From an uncultured Mediterraneibacter sp. (GTDB lineage: Bacteria > Bacillota > Clostridia > Lachnospirales > Lachnospiraceae): 18,811 nt of DNA. The notes beneath the pieces are model-generated. The model worked only from the letters and a program-made list of their open reading frames with translations, had not been told where the DNA came from and made no database searches. The stretch is from the NCBI GenBank assembly GCA_934418295.1, contig CAKRWZ010000035.1:1-18811 (forward strand), read 5' to 3'. Shown piece after piece: positions 6,877 through 13,864 of the stretch. Both the position numbers and the translations under genes were made by a program. How positions within the stretch are numbered: position 1 is the stretch's first letter; each line of letters opens with the position of its first letter.

Positions 6877-7734
6877 TCAAAGATCCTTTTCCTGAATAAA
6901 AAGCACACCGAGGGTACCCGGACCGCAATGGGAAGAAACGACGCCTCCCGCCCGGGTGATCAAAATCTCGTCAAAATAATGAAGACTTTCCAGATAAGCG
7001 CGCACCTCCTCGACAACTTTCGGATCGCTGCCGGAATGGGTGATGAACACGCGATATTTCTCTGCACGCTTCATCTCTTCTTCCATATCCTTCACATAAT
7101 TCATGATCACAGAGTTGATCTTGCCGCGATATTTTTTACTGACTTCCATCGCGCCGTCCAAGACCACGATCTTTGGATGCAGTTTCAGCATACCGCCCGC
7201 CAAAGCCGCAACTCCGCTGCATCGGCCGCCTCTGTGCAGATAAGTAAGGGTATCTACCACAAAGCTGGCTCTGACCCTGGGTTTCAGCCGTTCTATCTCC
7301 TCTACGATCTCTTTGCGTCCTTTTCCTTCCCGGGCCATAACCGCCGCCCGGATCACAAGAAGTCCGTTTCCCGTGGACAAACTGGCAGAGTCCACTACCG
7401 ATACTTTATCCTCTGCTTCCAGTTCCTGGGCCGCCATGCGAAAAACGTTTGCCGTCGTAGACATTTTCTCCGAGATCGTAAACATGATGAGCTCGTCCCC
7501 TGCTTCCAATGCCGGCTTCATGATCTCTATCGCATCTGTGATCGCCACAGCAGAAGTTTTGGGCGTTTCCTTTTTTGCATCTGACCATCGGTAAATTTCC
7601 TCCGGTGTGATCTCCGTTCCGTCCCGGTACTCTTTGTCACCAAGTACGATATGAAGTGGAAGTATCGTGATTTGATAGCGCTCTATCAGCTCTTTTGACA
7701 GATCGCTGGTGCTGTCCGCCATGATCTTTACCAT
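6877..7734 (-). CDS. DegV family fatty-acid-binding protein
   Basis: DegV/FakB-type proteins bind a fatty acid and, in the FakA-FakB system, present it for phosphorylation; the exact role of this paralogue cannot be told. The 285-residue product is full length and has MADSTSDL (5-12), the lipid-head-group motif PKTSA (58-62), FTISEKMSTT (85-94), VVDSASLSTGNG and the C-terminal-domain signature VVDTLTYLHRGGRCSG. The ATG at 7734 has AAGGAG 8 nt upstream and the gene has its own promoter. No fakA-like kinase is nearby, so it probably acts with a partner encoded elsewhere. It ends 18 nt before the -35 of the purO promoter, and no intrinsic terminator is visible between them. Confidence 0.93.
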   Translation of the reverse strand: MVKIMADSTSDLSKELIERYQITILPLHIVLGDKEYRDGTEITPEEIYRWSDAKKETPKTSAVAITDAIEIMKPALEAGDELIMFTISEKMSTTANVFRMAAQELEAEDKVSVVDSASLSTGNGLLVIRAAVMAREGKGRKEIVEEIERLKPRVRASFVVDTLTYLHRGGRCSGVAALAGGMLKLHPKIVVLDGAMEVSKKYRGKINSVIMNYVKDMEEEMKRAEKYRVFITHSGSDPKVVEEVRAYLESLHYFDEILITRAGGVVSSHCGPGTLGVLFIQEKDL

Positions 7735-7764
7735 GTGTTTTTCTCCTTTTCTTCTGATTTTTTC

Positions 7765-7793
7765 AGTTTAACACTCTGCCCTTTTCCCGTCAA
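7765..7793 (-). promoter_or_regulatory. sigma-A promoter of degV
   Basis: Minus-strand TTGACG (7788-7793), a 17-nt spacer and TAAACT (7765-7770) lie 31 nt ahead of the degV start codon. The promoter sits in the short gap behind the MATE gene and would give degV its own transcript. Confidence 0.6.
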
Positions 7794-7811
7794 TTGAAAA
7801 CACTTTCTCTT

Positions 7812-9209
7812 TTATAAGGTACTTTTTTCTTTTTGAAAGGCTTTCTTTCGGATCAAAAAATAGGCTGTCAGCACCGCTGTCCCGGTGATCACCCAGGAAA
7901 TCCGATACACCAGGATCAAGGTTTCAAAGCTTTTGTAGATCCGACACACCGTATAGATCCAGATAATACGGAACACACAGCTGCCGAACATAGTCAGTAC
8001 AGCCGGCGTCAAGGAATATCCCATTCCCCTTAAGGCTGCCCCTCCAACCTCGTAGGAGCTGGCCATAAAATAGAAGATCAATATCGTTTCCATGCGCAGC
8101 ACTGCATATTTGGCCACTGCAGAATCTGTGGTAAACAATGCCACGAACCACTTATGTCCCGCCATAAAGATCACATCCAATGAAAGCGTAGTCACAACGC
8201 TGAACATCATGCTGTACCAAAATACTTTTTTACAACGGTCATATTTTCCGGCCCCGTAATTTTGACTGGTAAAGGTTACCGTCGCCTGATTAAACGCCGC
8301 TATGATAAAATAACTGTAATATTCAAAATTAAGGGAAACCGCTGAACCCGCCATGGCGTCTGCACCAAACCGGTTGACCGCAGATTGGATCAACACATTG
8401 GACAGGGAAAACACCACACTTTGTATACCCGCCGGAATTCCAATCTTCAGCATTTCTTTTAATTCCGCTCCGGAGATCCGTATCTGTCTTAGCTCCAATC
8501 GGATGGCTTCTTTTATGTGCGTCAGAAAATAGCCTACCATGCCTGCACTGATGACATTGGAGATCACCGTGGCGATGGCGACTCCTGCAACTCCCATCCG
8601 AAAAACGATCACAAAAAACAGATTCAAGCCCACGTTGACCATTCCAGACAATACCAGACAATAAAGCGGTCTTTTCGTATCGCCGATGCTCCGAAGGATG
8701 GCCGCCCCGAAATTGTAAAACATGATAAACGGCATTCCTAAAAAATAGATCCGCAAATATAGCACCGCAAAATCCAACACCGCTTTGGGCGTATCCATAA
8801 GGGTCAGGATAGGTCTTGCAGCTGCAATGCCAAAAAACAACAGAACGCACCCGCTGATAAGCGCTACCGGTATGGCCGTATGAACCGCCTTGCGGACTTT
8901 CTTTTCCTCTCTCTGTCCCAGATAGGTGCTGATCACCACGTTTGCTCCCACCGAAATTCCGATAAACAGATTTAAAAGCAAATTGATCAGTGAGCCATTG
9001 CTCCCAACGGCCGCCTGTTCATGGCTGCCTGCATATCGTCCGATCACCGCCACATCCACTGAATTGAACAATTGCTGCAGGATGCTGCTGGCAGCCACCG
9101 GAAGCGCGAATTTCCACAATTTGATTCCCAGACTGCCCTGTGTCATATCGATTTTATTCGTTTTTTCTTTGGTTATTTTCCTTCCTCTTCCCATTTGTTT
9201 TCCCGCCAT
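7812..9209 (-). CDS. MATE family multidrug/sodium antiporter-type exporter
   Basis: Integral membrane exporter of the MATE family, expected to expel drugs or metabolites using a Na+ or H+ gradient; the substrate cannot be deduced. The 465-residue length and repeated hydrophobic segments fit the usual 12 membrane helices in two halves. Family-typical text includes KIDMTQGSLGIKLWKFALPV near the N-terminus, ILQQLFNSVDVAVIGRYAG and AILRSIGDTKRP. The start is uncertain: the ATG at 9209 has no clear ribosome binding site, and in-frame ATGs at codons 6 and 22 are alternatives. A TATAAT-like -10 (9228-9233) lies just upstream but without a good -35. It is divergent from uraA, and a second MATE gene lies 1.8 kb away on the other strand. 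Confidence 0.92.
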   Translation of the reverse strand: MAGKQMGRGRKITKEKTNKIDMTQGSLGIKLWKFALPVAASSILQQLFNSVDVAVIGRYAGSHEQAAVGSNGSLINLLLNLFIGISVGANVVISTYLGQREEKKVRKAVHTAIPVALISGCVLLFFGIAAARPILTLMDTPKAVLDFAVLYLRIYFLGMPFIMFYNFGAAILRSIGDTKRPLYCLVLSGMVNVGLNLFFVIVFRMGVAGVAIATVISNVISAGMVGYFLTHIKEAIRLELRQIRISGAELKEMLKIGIPAGIQSVVFSLSNVLIQSAVNRFGADAMAGSAVSLNFEYYSYFIIAAFNQATVTFTSQNYGAGKYDRCKKVFWYSMMFSVVTTLSLDVIFMAGHKWFVALFTTDSAVAKYAVLRMETILIFYFMASSYEVGGAALRGMGYSLTPAVLTMFGSCVFRIIWIYTVCRIYKSFETLILVYRISWVITGTAVLTAYFLIRKKAFQKEKSTL

Positions 9210-9283
9210 ATGAAAAAGATATCATTCATTATAATCCTTTTTGTAAAACCGCGCATTCTTTTTCGTCCCGTTTTATAAATCTC

Positions 9284-9312
9284 TTTACAAATCCCCATTT
9301 CTATGATATAAA
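9284..9312 (+). promoter_or_regulatory. sigma-A promoter of the uracil permease gene
   Basis: TTTACA (9284-9289), a 17-nt spacer and TATAAA (9307-9312) precede the permease. The predicted start near 9319 gives a leader of about 70 nt before the ATG at 9391. Confidence 0.6.
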
Positions 9313-9344
9313 ATTAAAGATTTGAACAATTTTACCGCACCTGT

Positions 9345-9365
9345 ATCCGGAGCATTCGGGTTTTT
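9345..9365 (+). promoter_or_regulatory. possible small attenuator hairpin in the uraA leader
   Basis: The leader contains ATCCGGA (9345-9351), a 3-nt loop and TTCGGGT (9355-9361), which can pair over 7 bp including G-U wobbles. The U-run 9361-9365 follows. This resembles a weak intrinsic terminator. I see no PyrR-binding loop or purine riboswitch core, so any control mechanism is unknown, and the hairpin may be incidental. Confidence 0.3.
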
Positions 9366-9390
9366 GGTGTCATTCACGGAGGATAAGCTT

Positions 9391-10770
9391 ATGAAAATGA
9401 TCTACAATGTAGAAGACAAACCGAAGTTTGGACAACTGATTGTCTTCGCAATCCAGCAATTACTCGCAATTATGGCCGCAACTCTCGTAGTGCCTGTCAT
9501 CATTAACGGAAATGCCGGTCTCACCGGAGATGATGCAATGAGTACTGCAGCAGCTTTGTTCGGGGCAGGTATCGGAACTCTGGTGTATATTTTATTTACA
9601 AAACATAAAAGTCCTGTATTCCTTGGCTCTTCTTTCGCTTTTATCGGCTCTATGAGCGCCGCATTTGCAGGTGCAGCCAGTGTTTCGGTCGGCTATGTCG
9701 GACTCCTTCTCGGTGCCGTGTTCGCCGGCCTTGTTTATGTCATCATTGCGATCATCGTAAAAATCGTCGGCGTTGACTGGATCAACCGCCTGATGCCGCC
9801 GGTCGTAATCGGACCGACCGTTTCCATCATCGGTCTTTCCCTTGCCGGAAACGCCATCGGGGATCTTCAGACTGTCAACACAGACGGTGGTGCCGTAAAC
9901 CTTGCCATCCTGTGCGGAATCATTACTTTGATCGTAACAACACTCTGCTCTACCTACGGTAAGAAAACGACAAAACTGATCCCATTCATCATCGGTATCC
10001 TCTGTGGATATGCCTTTGCTGCCATCCTGACCTTCATCGGATACAGTGCAGGTATCGACGCACTGAAGATCGGAGACTTCTCCCCGCTTTCCAGCCTGGT
10101 GGCTGACGGTGTGAATGTTTCCACCTTCTTCTCTGTTCCAAACTTTACATTCCTCCATGCACTTGGCGGATTTAAAGAGCTCAGCGGTGCTTATATCGGG
10201 ACGGTTGCAGCAGCCTATGTTCCGGTTGCACTGGTTGTTTTTGCAGAGCATATTGCTGACCACAAAAACATTTCCTCTATCATTGAGAAAGATCTTCTGA
10301 AAGATCCGGGACTTTCCCGTACACTGCTGGGAGACGGAATCGGTTCCATGGCAGGCGCCTTCTTCGGAGGATGCCCGAACACCACTTACGGCGAATCCGT
10401 TGCCTGTGTTGCCATCACCCGAAACGCTTCCGTTGCCACTTTGGTAGCCACAGCTGTCGGCGCGATCCTGATTTCCTTCCTTTCTCCATTCGTTGCTTTC
10501 GTAAACTCCATTCCGTCCTGCGTCATGGGCGGTGTATGTATGGCACTTTACGGATTTATCGCAGTCAGCGGTCTGAAGATGGTACAAACTGTAGACCTGA
10601 ACGCAAACCGCAACCTCTTCGTTGTATCTGCGATCCTGATCTCCGGAATCGGCGGACTTACCCTGAACTTCGGACAGGTTTCCATCACAGCCGTTGCCGC
10701 TTCCCTGATCCTCGGCATCATCATCAACCTGCTTCTCTCTAAAGAGAAACCGGAGACAGAGGAAGAATAA
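9391..10770 (+). CDS. uraA: uracil permease, NCS2/UraA family
   Basis: Membrane nucleobase importer of the NCS2 family, most like the uracil group. The start is the ATG at 9391, with GGAGG (9378-9382) 8 nt upstream; an in-frame TTG at 9322 lacks a ribosome binding site and would add 23 non-conserved residues. From this start the protein has 459 residues and about 14 hydrophobic segments. The key uracil-site acids are E286 in VVFAEHIADH and E335 in GGCPNTTYGES; their spacing of 49 equals that of E241 and E290 in E. coli UraA as I recall it. The N-terminal QQLLAIMAATLVVPVI also fits. It has its own promoter and ends at a strong terminator. The uracil specificity is inferred; xanthine-type members differ around these motifs. 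Confidence 0.92.
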   Translation: MKMIYNVEDKPKFGQLIVFAIQQLLAIMAATLVVPVIINGNAGLTGDDAMSTAAALFGAGIGTLVYILFTKHKSPVFLGSSFAFIGSMSAAFAGAASVSVGYVGLLLGAVFAGLVYVIIAIIVKIVGVDWINRLMPPVVIGPTVSIIGLSLAGNAIGDLQTVNTDGGAVNLAILCGIITLIVTTLCSTYGKKTTKLIPFIIGILCGYAFAAILTFIGYSAGIDALKIGDFSPLSSLVADGVNVSTFFSVPNFTFLHALGGFKELSGAYIGTVAAAYVPVALVVFAEHIADHKNISSIIEKDLLKDPGLSRTLLGDGIGSMAGAFFGGCPNTTYGESVACVAITRNASVATLVATAVGAILISFLSPFVAFVNSIPSCVMGGVCMALYGFIAVSGLKMVQTVDLNANRNLFVVSAILISGIGGLTLNFGQVSITAVAASLILGIIINLLLSKEKPETEEE

Positions 10771-10802
10771 AGAATCCTTCCAAAACTGAATTTATCTAAA
10801 AC

Positions 10803-10832
10803 TTGTGTGGATTTTTCTGGAATTTGTATATT
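10803..10832 (+). promoter_or_regulatory. possible promoter for the second MATE gene leader
   Basis: TTGTGT (10803-10808), an 18-nt spacer and TATATT (10827-10832) form a moderate sigma-A match. Transcription would start near 10839, just before the hairpin at 10842. An alternative start signal, TTGATA (10936-10941) with a 16-nt spacer and GATAAA (10958-10963), lies inside the structured leader. Neither is compelling. Confidence 0.3.
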
Positions 10833-10841
10833 CTACTTTTC

Positions 10842-10880
10842 GCCACATGACTGCAGCTGCAGCCATGTGGCTTTTTTATT
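10842..10880 (+). terminator. intrinsic terminator after uraA
   Basis: GCCACATG (10842-10849) pairs with CATGTGGC (10864-10871). The stem continues inward through the self-complementary CTGCAGCTGCAG with one mismatch, and TTTTTTATT follows. It lies 71 nt after the uraA stop. If the promoter at 10803 is real, this hairpin would instead be at the 5' end of the MATE transcript and could act as an attenuator. Confidence 0.85.
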
Positions 10881-10981
10881 CGCTGTCACATAGCAACGAG
10901 GAAAAGTCCGAGCACAGGCTATAGGATAAAACGTGTTGATAGCCAGCTTATCTCCCCGATAAACAAACCAAAAGAAAGGAG
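10881..10981 (+). promoter_or_regulatory. structured leader of the MATE gene, candidate riboswitch (guanidine-IV type possible)
   Basis: The leader holds two sets of competing helices. ATAGC (10890-10894) can pair with GCTAT (10918-10922), while the overlapping GGCTAT (10917-10922) can pair perfectly with ATAGCC (10939-10944). Likewise TTATC (10948-10952) can pair back with GATAA (10925-10929) or forward with GATAA (10958-10962) around a UCCCC loop. CUCC at 10952-10955 is complementary to GGAG of the ribosome binding site (10978-10981). Between the first arms lies an A/G-rich block containing ACGAGGAAAAGUCCGAG. Mutually exclusive pairing ahead of a MATE exporter gene in a Clostridia-like genome fits a riboswitch, and guanidine-IV (mepA motif) RNAs are known upstream of such genes. 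I cannot verify the consensus, and no downstream terminator is visible, so the class is unproven. Confidence 0.5.
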
Positions 10982-10987
10982 CCTCTT

Positions 10988-12367
10988 ATGAACCAAACTT
11001 ATATGAAGGAACAACCTATCCCCGGCCTGATTCTGAAAATGTCTCTCCCCATGATTTTATCTATGCTTGTCAATTCGCTTTACAATATTGTAGACAGCTT
11101 TTTTGTCGCAAAAATCAGTGAAAATGCCATGACTGCACTTTCACTGGTATTTCCGATCCAAAATCTGATCAACGCCGTGATGATCGGTTTCGGCGTCGGC
11201 ATCAATGCTGTCATCGCTTTTTACCTTGGAGCGCAAAAGCAAAAAACAGCGGATCAGACCGCCGGGCAGGGGCTGACACTGGCCACCATCCACGGAATCG
11301 TCCTAACCGCAGTTTGCATCCTGATCATCTCCCCGTTCCTGCAGATGTTTACTTCCGACCGTTCCGTCGTGGATCTGGGGATCCGCTATTCTCGGATCGT
11401 TTTCAGCTTTTCCGTGATCTTTGCATGGGAGCTGGTTTTTGAAAAAATCTTCCAGGCTGTGGGACGTATGACAGCTTCCATGGTTTGTATGGTAGCAGGC
11501 TGCGTCGCCAACATCATTTTGGATCCTCTTTTTATCTTTGGCGCCGGCCCGCTTCCTGCCATGGGCATTGAAGGAGCCGCCCTCGCCACCGGCCTGGGAC
11601 AGACGATCAGTTTTGTCCTCTACCTGATCTTGTATGTATTCCGACCGATCCCCGTCAAGATACGAAAGGAAAATCTCCATCCTGGCAAATTTTTGACGAA
11701 GCAAATGTATTCCATCGGAATCTCCGCCAGCCTGAACATGGCGCTTCCCTCCCTTTTGATCTCCGTCTTGAACATTATCCTCGGAGGTTTTTCTCAAATA
11801 TACGTTTTTGTTCTGGGCGTCTACTACAAATTGCAGACCTTCCTGTATCTGCCCGCCAACGGCGTAATCCAGGGAATGCGCCCTCTGATCGGCTACAATT
11901 ACGGTGCCAAGGAACACAAACGAGTGCGAAACATCTATTTTGCCGCTTTGCTTTTAATCCTCGGGATCATGACCGCCGGGACCCTGCTCTGTCTCCTGTT
12001 CCCGAAAATGCTGATCGGCCTTTTCACCACAAATGCCGAAACCATTTCCATCGGTGCTTCGGCGCTTCGCATCATCTGCTGCGGCTTTATGGTGTCCTCC
12101 GTTTCCGTCACCAGCTGCGGCGCTTTGGAGGGGCTTGGAAAAGGAGCTCCTTCCCTTATGATTTCTCTGTGCCGCTATGTATTTTTGATCCTGCCGGCCG
12201 CCCGGCTGCTCAGCCGGTTCATGGGAGCCGACGGCGTATGGCACGCATTCTGGATTACAGAAGCCTTGACAGCGGGAATCTCTGCGGTGATCTATAAGAA
12301 GTCTGTTTCATTAAAATCTGCAAAAGAGGCAGTTGCGGAAGAAACCGGCGATAAAACAGCCGAATAA
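10988..12367 (+). CDS. MATE family exporter, MepA-like
   Basis: Integral membrane exporter of the MATE family, 459 residues with about 12 hydrophobic segments. The N-terminus PIPGLILKMSLPMILSMLVNSLYNIVDSFFVAKIS and AAGCVANIILDPLFIFG-like text (here AGCVANIILDPLFIFGAG) are typical of the MepA-like branch. The ATG at 10988 follows AAAGGAG (10975-10981) with a 6-nt spacer. The protein is not closely similar by eye to the MATE at 7812-9209, so the two are probably not a recent duplication. The structured leader suggests ligand-dependent expression; if it is a guanidine-IV RNA, guanidinium or a related cation would be a plausible substrate. Transcription ends at the bidirectional terminator 14 nt downstream. 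Confidence 0.93.
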   Translation: MNQTYMKEQPIPGLILKMSLPMILSMLVNSLYNIVDSFFVAKISENAMTALSLVFPIQNLINAVMIGFGVGINAVIAFYLGAQKQKTADQTAGQGLTLATIHGIVLTAVCILIISPFLQMFTSDRSVVDLGIRYSRIVFSFSVIFAWELVFEKIFQAVGRMTASMVCMVAGCVANIILDPLFIFGAGPLPAMGIEGAALATGLGQTISFVLYLILYVFRPIPVKIRKENLHPGKFLTKQMYSIGISASLNMALPSLLISVLNIILGGFSQIYVFVLGVYYKLQTFLYLPANGVIQGMRPLIGYNYGAKEHKRVRNIYFAALLLILGIMTAGTLLCLLFPKMLIGLFTTNAETISIGASALRIICCGFMVSSVSVTSCGALEGLGKGAPSLMISLCRYVFLILPAARLLSRFMGADGVWHAFWITEALTAGISAVIYKKSVSLKSAKEAVAEETGDKTAE

Positions 12368-12380
12368 ATTCTGAAACATT

Positions 12381-12445
12381 AAAAAAGGATATTTGCTCCG
12401 GGGAGCAAACACACTTGCTCACAGCCGGGTCAATATCCTTTTTTT
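12381..12445. terminator. bidirectional terminator with branched stem between convergent genes
   Basis: An outer stem pairs AAAAAAGGATATT (12381-12393) with AATATCCTTTTTTT (12432-12445), giving a U-run in either direction. Inside it, TTTGCTC and GAGCAAA (12392-12398 / 12403-12409) form a second hairpin with a CGGG loop. This stem competes for two bases with the outer stem. It serves the MATE gene on the plus strand and brnQ on the minus strand, whose stop is at 12449. Confidence 0.85.
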
Positions 12446-12448
12446 CTT

Positions 12449-13810
12449 CTATTCTTGGGTTTTGCCTCTTTCTCCTGCCATTCTCCACACCAGTCCGATT
12501 ACCAGGCCCACCAGCGCCGGCAGCAGCCACCCAAATCCGATATCACTGAAGGGCAGCAGGCTTTGTGCCTTTCGGATCACCTCACTCAAATGAAGTGCTT
12601 TTATGGTTTCTTTCGGAAGTGCATTCATAAAATCCAACACAGCTGCCAGCAGAGTCAGTACGGTTACGGACACGAAAACCTTCCGGTCGTAGGAAAAGAT
12701 TTTCCCGATCACGGCAAGCAGGATCAGCGTTACCGCCAATGGATACAAAAACATCAGAACCGGAACGGAAAAGGCAATGATCTTATTCAGCCCCAGATTC
12801 GCGATCAAGAAAGAGGCGCTGCAAAAAATGATCGTCCAGATTTTATAAGATGGGCCTTTCGAAAACATTTTTTCAAAGGTTTCTCCGCAGCTTGTGATCA
12901 AGCCTACTGCTGTTTTCAGGCAGGCCAGAGTCACCGTCACTGCCAGTATCCAGGTGCCGGCTTTTCCAAAGTAATATCCTGCAATATCTGCAAGCCCTTC
13001 GCCTCCGTTGGCAGAGGCTTCAAATGCGGATCGGCTCTGTGCCCCGACCACCGCCACGAGCACGTAGATTCCGCCCATCAAAAGGCAGCTGAAAAATCCG
13101 GATTTTATGGTGTTTGCCGCCACCGCTGCCGGTTCTGTCACACCAAGGCTCCGTATCACGTTGACCACGATGATCCCAAAAGCCAGTCCCGCCAACACGT
13201 CCATCGTATTATATCCCTCCAGGAATCCCTGAAACAACGGAATCTCCGTATAAGCACCCACCGGTTCTGCGTTTGCCACGGCACCCATGGGCGACAGCAA
13301 TGCCCGGATTAACAGTAGTCCTAAAAAGCACAAAAACAGAGGATTCAGCACTTTTCCCACCCAGGTCAGAATCTGCCCCGGGCGCAGAGAAAAATAAAGA
13401 ACTAAGGCAAAAAACAACAGTGAAAAGATGCCCAATGCTACTGTTTCATTTTCTGCCGGTATAAAGGCTCTTCCTCCCACCGTAAAAGAAACGGTGGCAC
13501 ATCTGGGAATCGCAAAAAAAGGGCCGATAGTCAGGTACAGGGCACACGTAAAAAAGATCCCGTATTTTCTTCCTACCATACTGCTTAGTTCCAGCAACCC
13601 CTCTTTGCGGCTGACGCCCAAAGCGATCACCCCCAACAACGGGATTCCTACCGCCGTGACCAGAAAACCGGCCGCTGCCTTCCATACCTGGCTGCCCGCC
13701 ATCTGTCCCATCGAAACCGGGAAAATCAGATTTCCTGCCCCAAACAACATCCCAAACAACATACTTGCCACGAAAACTGTTTCTTTCGCGGTTAATTTTC
13801 TTTTCATCAT
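12449..13810 (-). CDS. brnQ: branched-chain amino acid carrier BrnQ (LIVCS family)
   Basis: Na+-coupled importer of leucine, isoleucine and valine. The 453-residue length and about 12 hydrophobic segments match the family. The N-terminal FVASMLFGMLFGAGNLIFPVSMG motif region, LTIGPFFAIPRCATVSF and GYNTMDVLAGLAFGIIVVNVIR are characteristic BrnQ text. The start is ATG at 13810 or the next codon (13807): AGAGG lies 5 and 8 nt upstream respectively. The gene follows the sbcC-like stop by 54 nt with a modest promoter in between, so it may be read both from that promoter and by readthrough from sbcDC. The terminator at 12381-12445 closes it. Function is known from the family; no CodY or T-box-type leader is visible in the short upstream gap. 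Confidence 0.93.
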   Translation of the reverse strand: MMKRKLTAKETVFVASMLFGMLFGAGNLIFPVSMGQMAGSQVWKAAAGFLVTAVGIPLLGVIALGVSRKEGLLELSSMVGRKYGIFFTCALYLTIGPFFAIPRCATVSFTVGGRAFIPAENETVALGIFSLLFFALVLYFSLRPGQILTWVGKVLNPLFLCFLGLLLIRALLSPMGAVANAEPVGAYTEIPLFQGFLEGYNTMDVLAGLAFGIIVVNVIRSLGVTEPAAVAANTIKSGFFSCLLMGGIYVLVAVVGAQSRSAFEASANGGEGLADIAGYYFGKAGTWILAVTVTLACLKTAVGLITSCGETFEKMFSKGPSYKIWTIIFCSASFLIANLGLNKIIAFSVPVLMFLYPLAVTLILLAVIGKIFSYDRKVFVSVTVLTLLAAVLDFMNALPKETIKALHLSEVIRKAQSLLPFSDIGFGWLLPALVGLVIGLVWRMAGERGKTQE

Positions 13811-13828
13811 TCAATCCTCTTTTAAAAC

Positions 13829-13856
13829 ATCTTACTTTGTAACACTTTTTCGGCAA
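13829..13856 (-). promoter_or_regulatory. possible sigma-A promoter of brnQ
   Basis: Minus-strand TTGCCG (13851-13856), a 16-nt spacer and TAAGAT (13829-13834) lie between the sbcC-like stop and brnQ. Spacing and hexamers are moderate. Confidence 0.4.
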
Positions 13857-13864
13857 CCATTTTG

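Noticed and set aside
9322..9390. Upstream TTG start for the uracil permease
   Set aside because: It has no ribosome binding site, lies within the leader, and adds residues not typical of the family; the ATG at 9391 has GGAGG at good spacing.
9313..9390. PyrR-binding loop or purine riboswitch in the uraA leader
   Set aside because: The conserved PyrR loop and the purine aptamer core are not present in this short leader.
9592..10587. 331-codon open frame on the minus strand
   Set aside because: It lies antisense to the uracil permease, which has clear family motifs. The antisense protein is low in hydrophobic structure and matches nothing recognised.
10894..10960. Resemblance of GAGGAAAAGUCCGAG and CAGCUUAUC to RNase P RNA conserved segments
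   Set aside because: RNase P RNA is about 330-400 nt with a large body between these segments; here they are about 30 nt apart and cannot form the P4 helix properly.
7812..12367. The two MATE genes flanking uraA as a recent duplication or composite transposon
   Set aside because: The two proteins differ clearly by eye, no terminal repeats or transposase are present, and the genes have different leaders.
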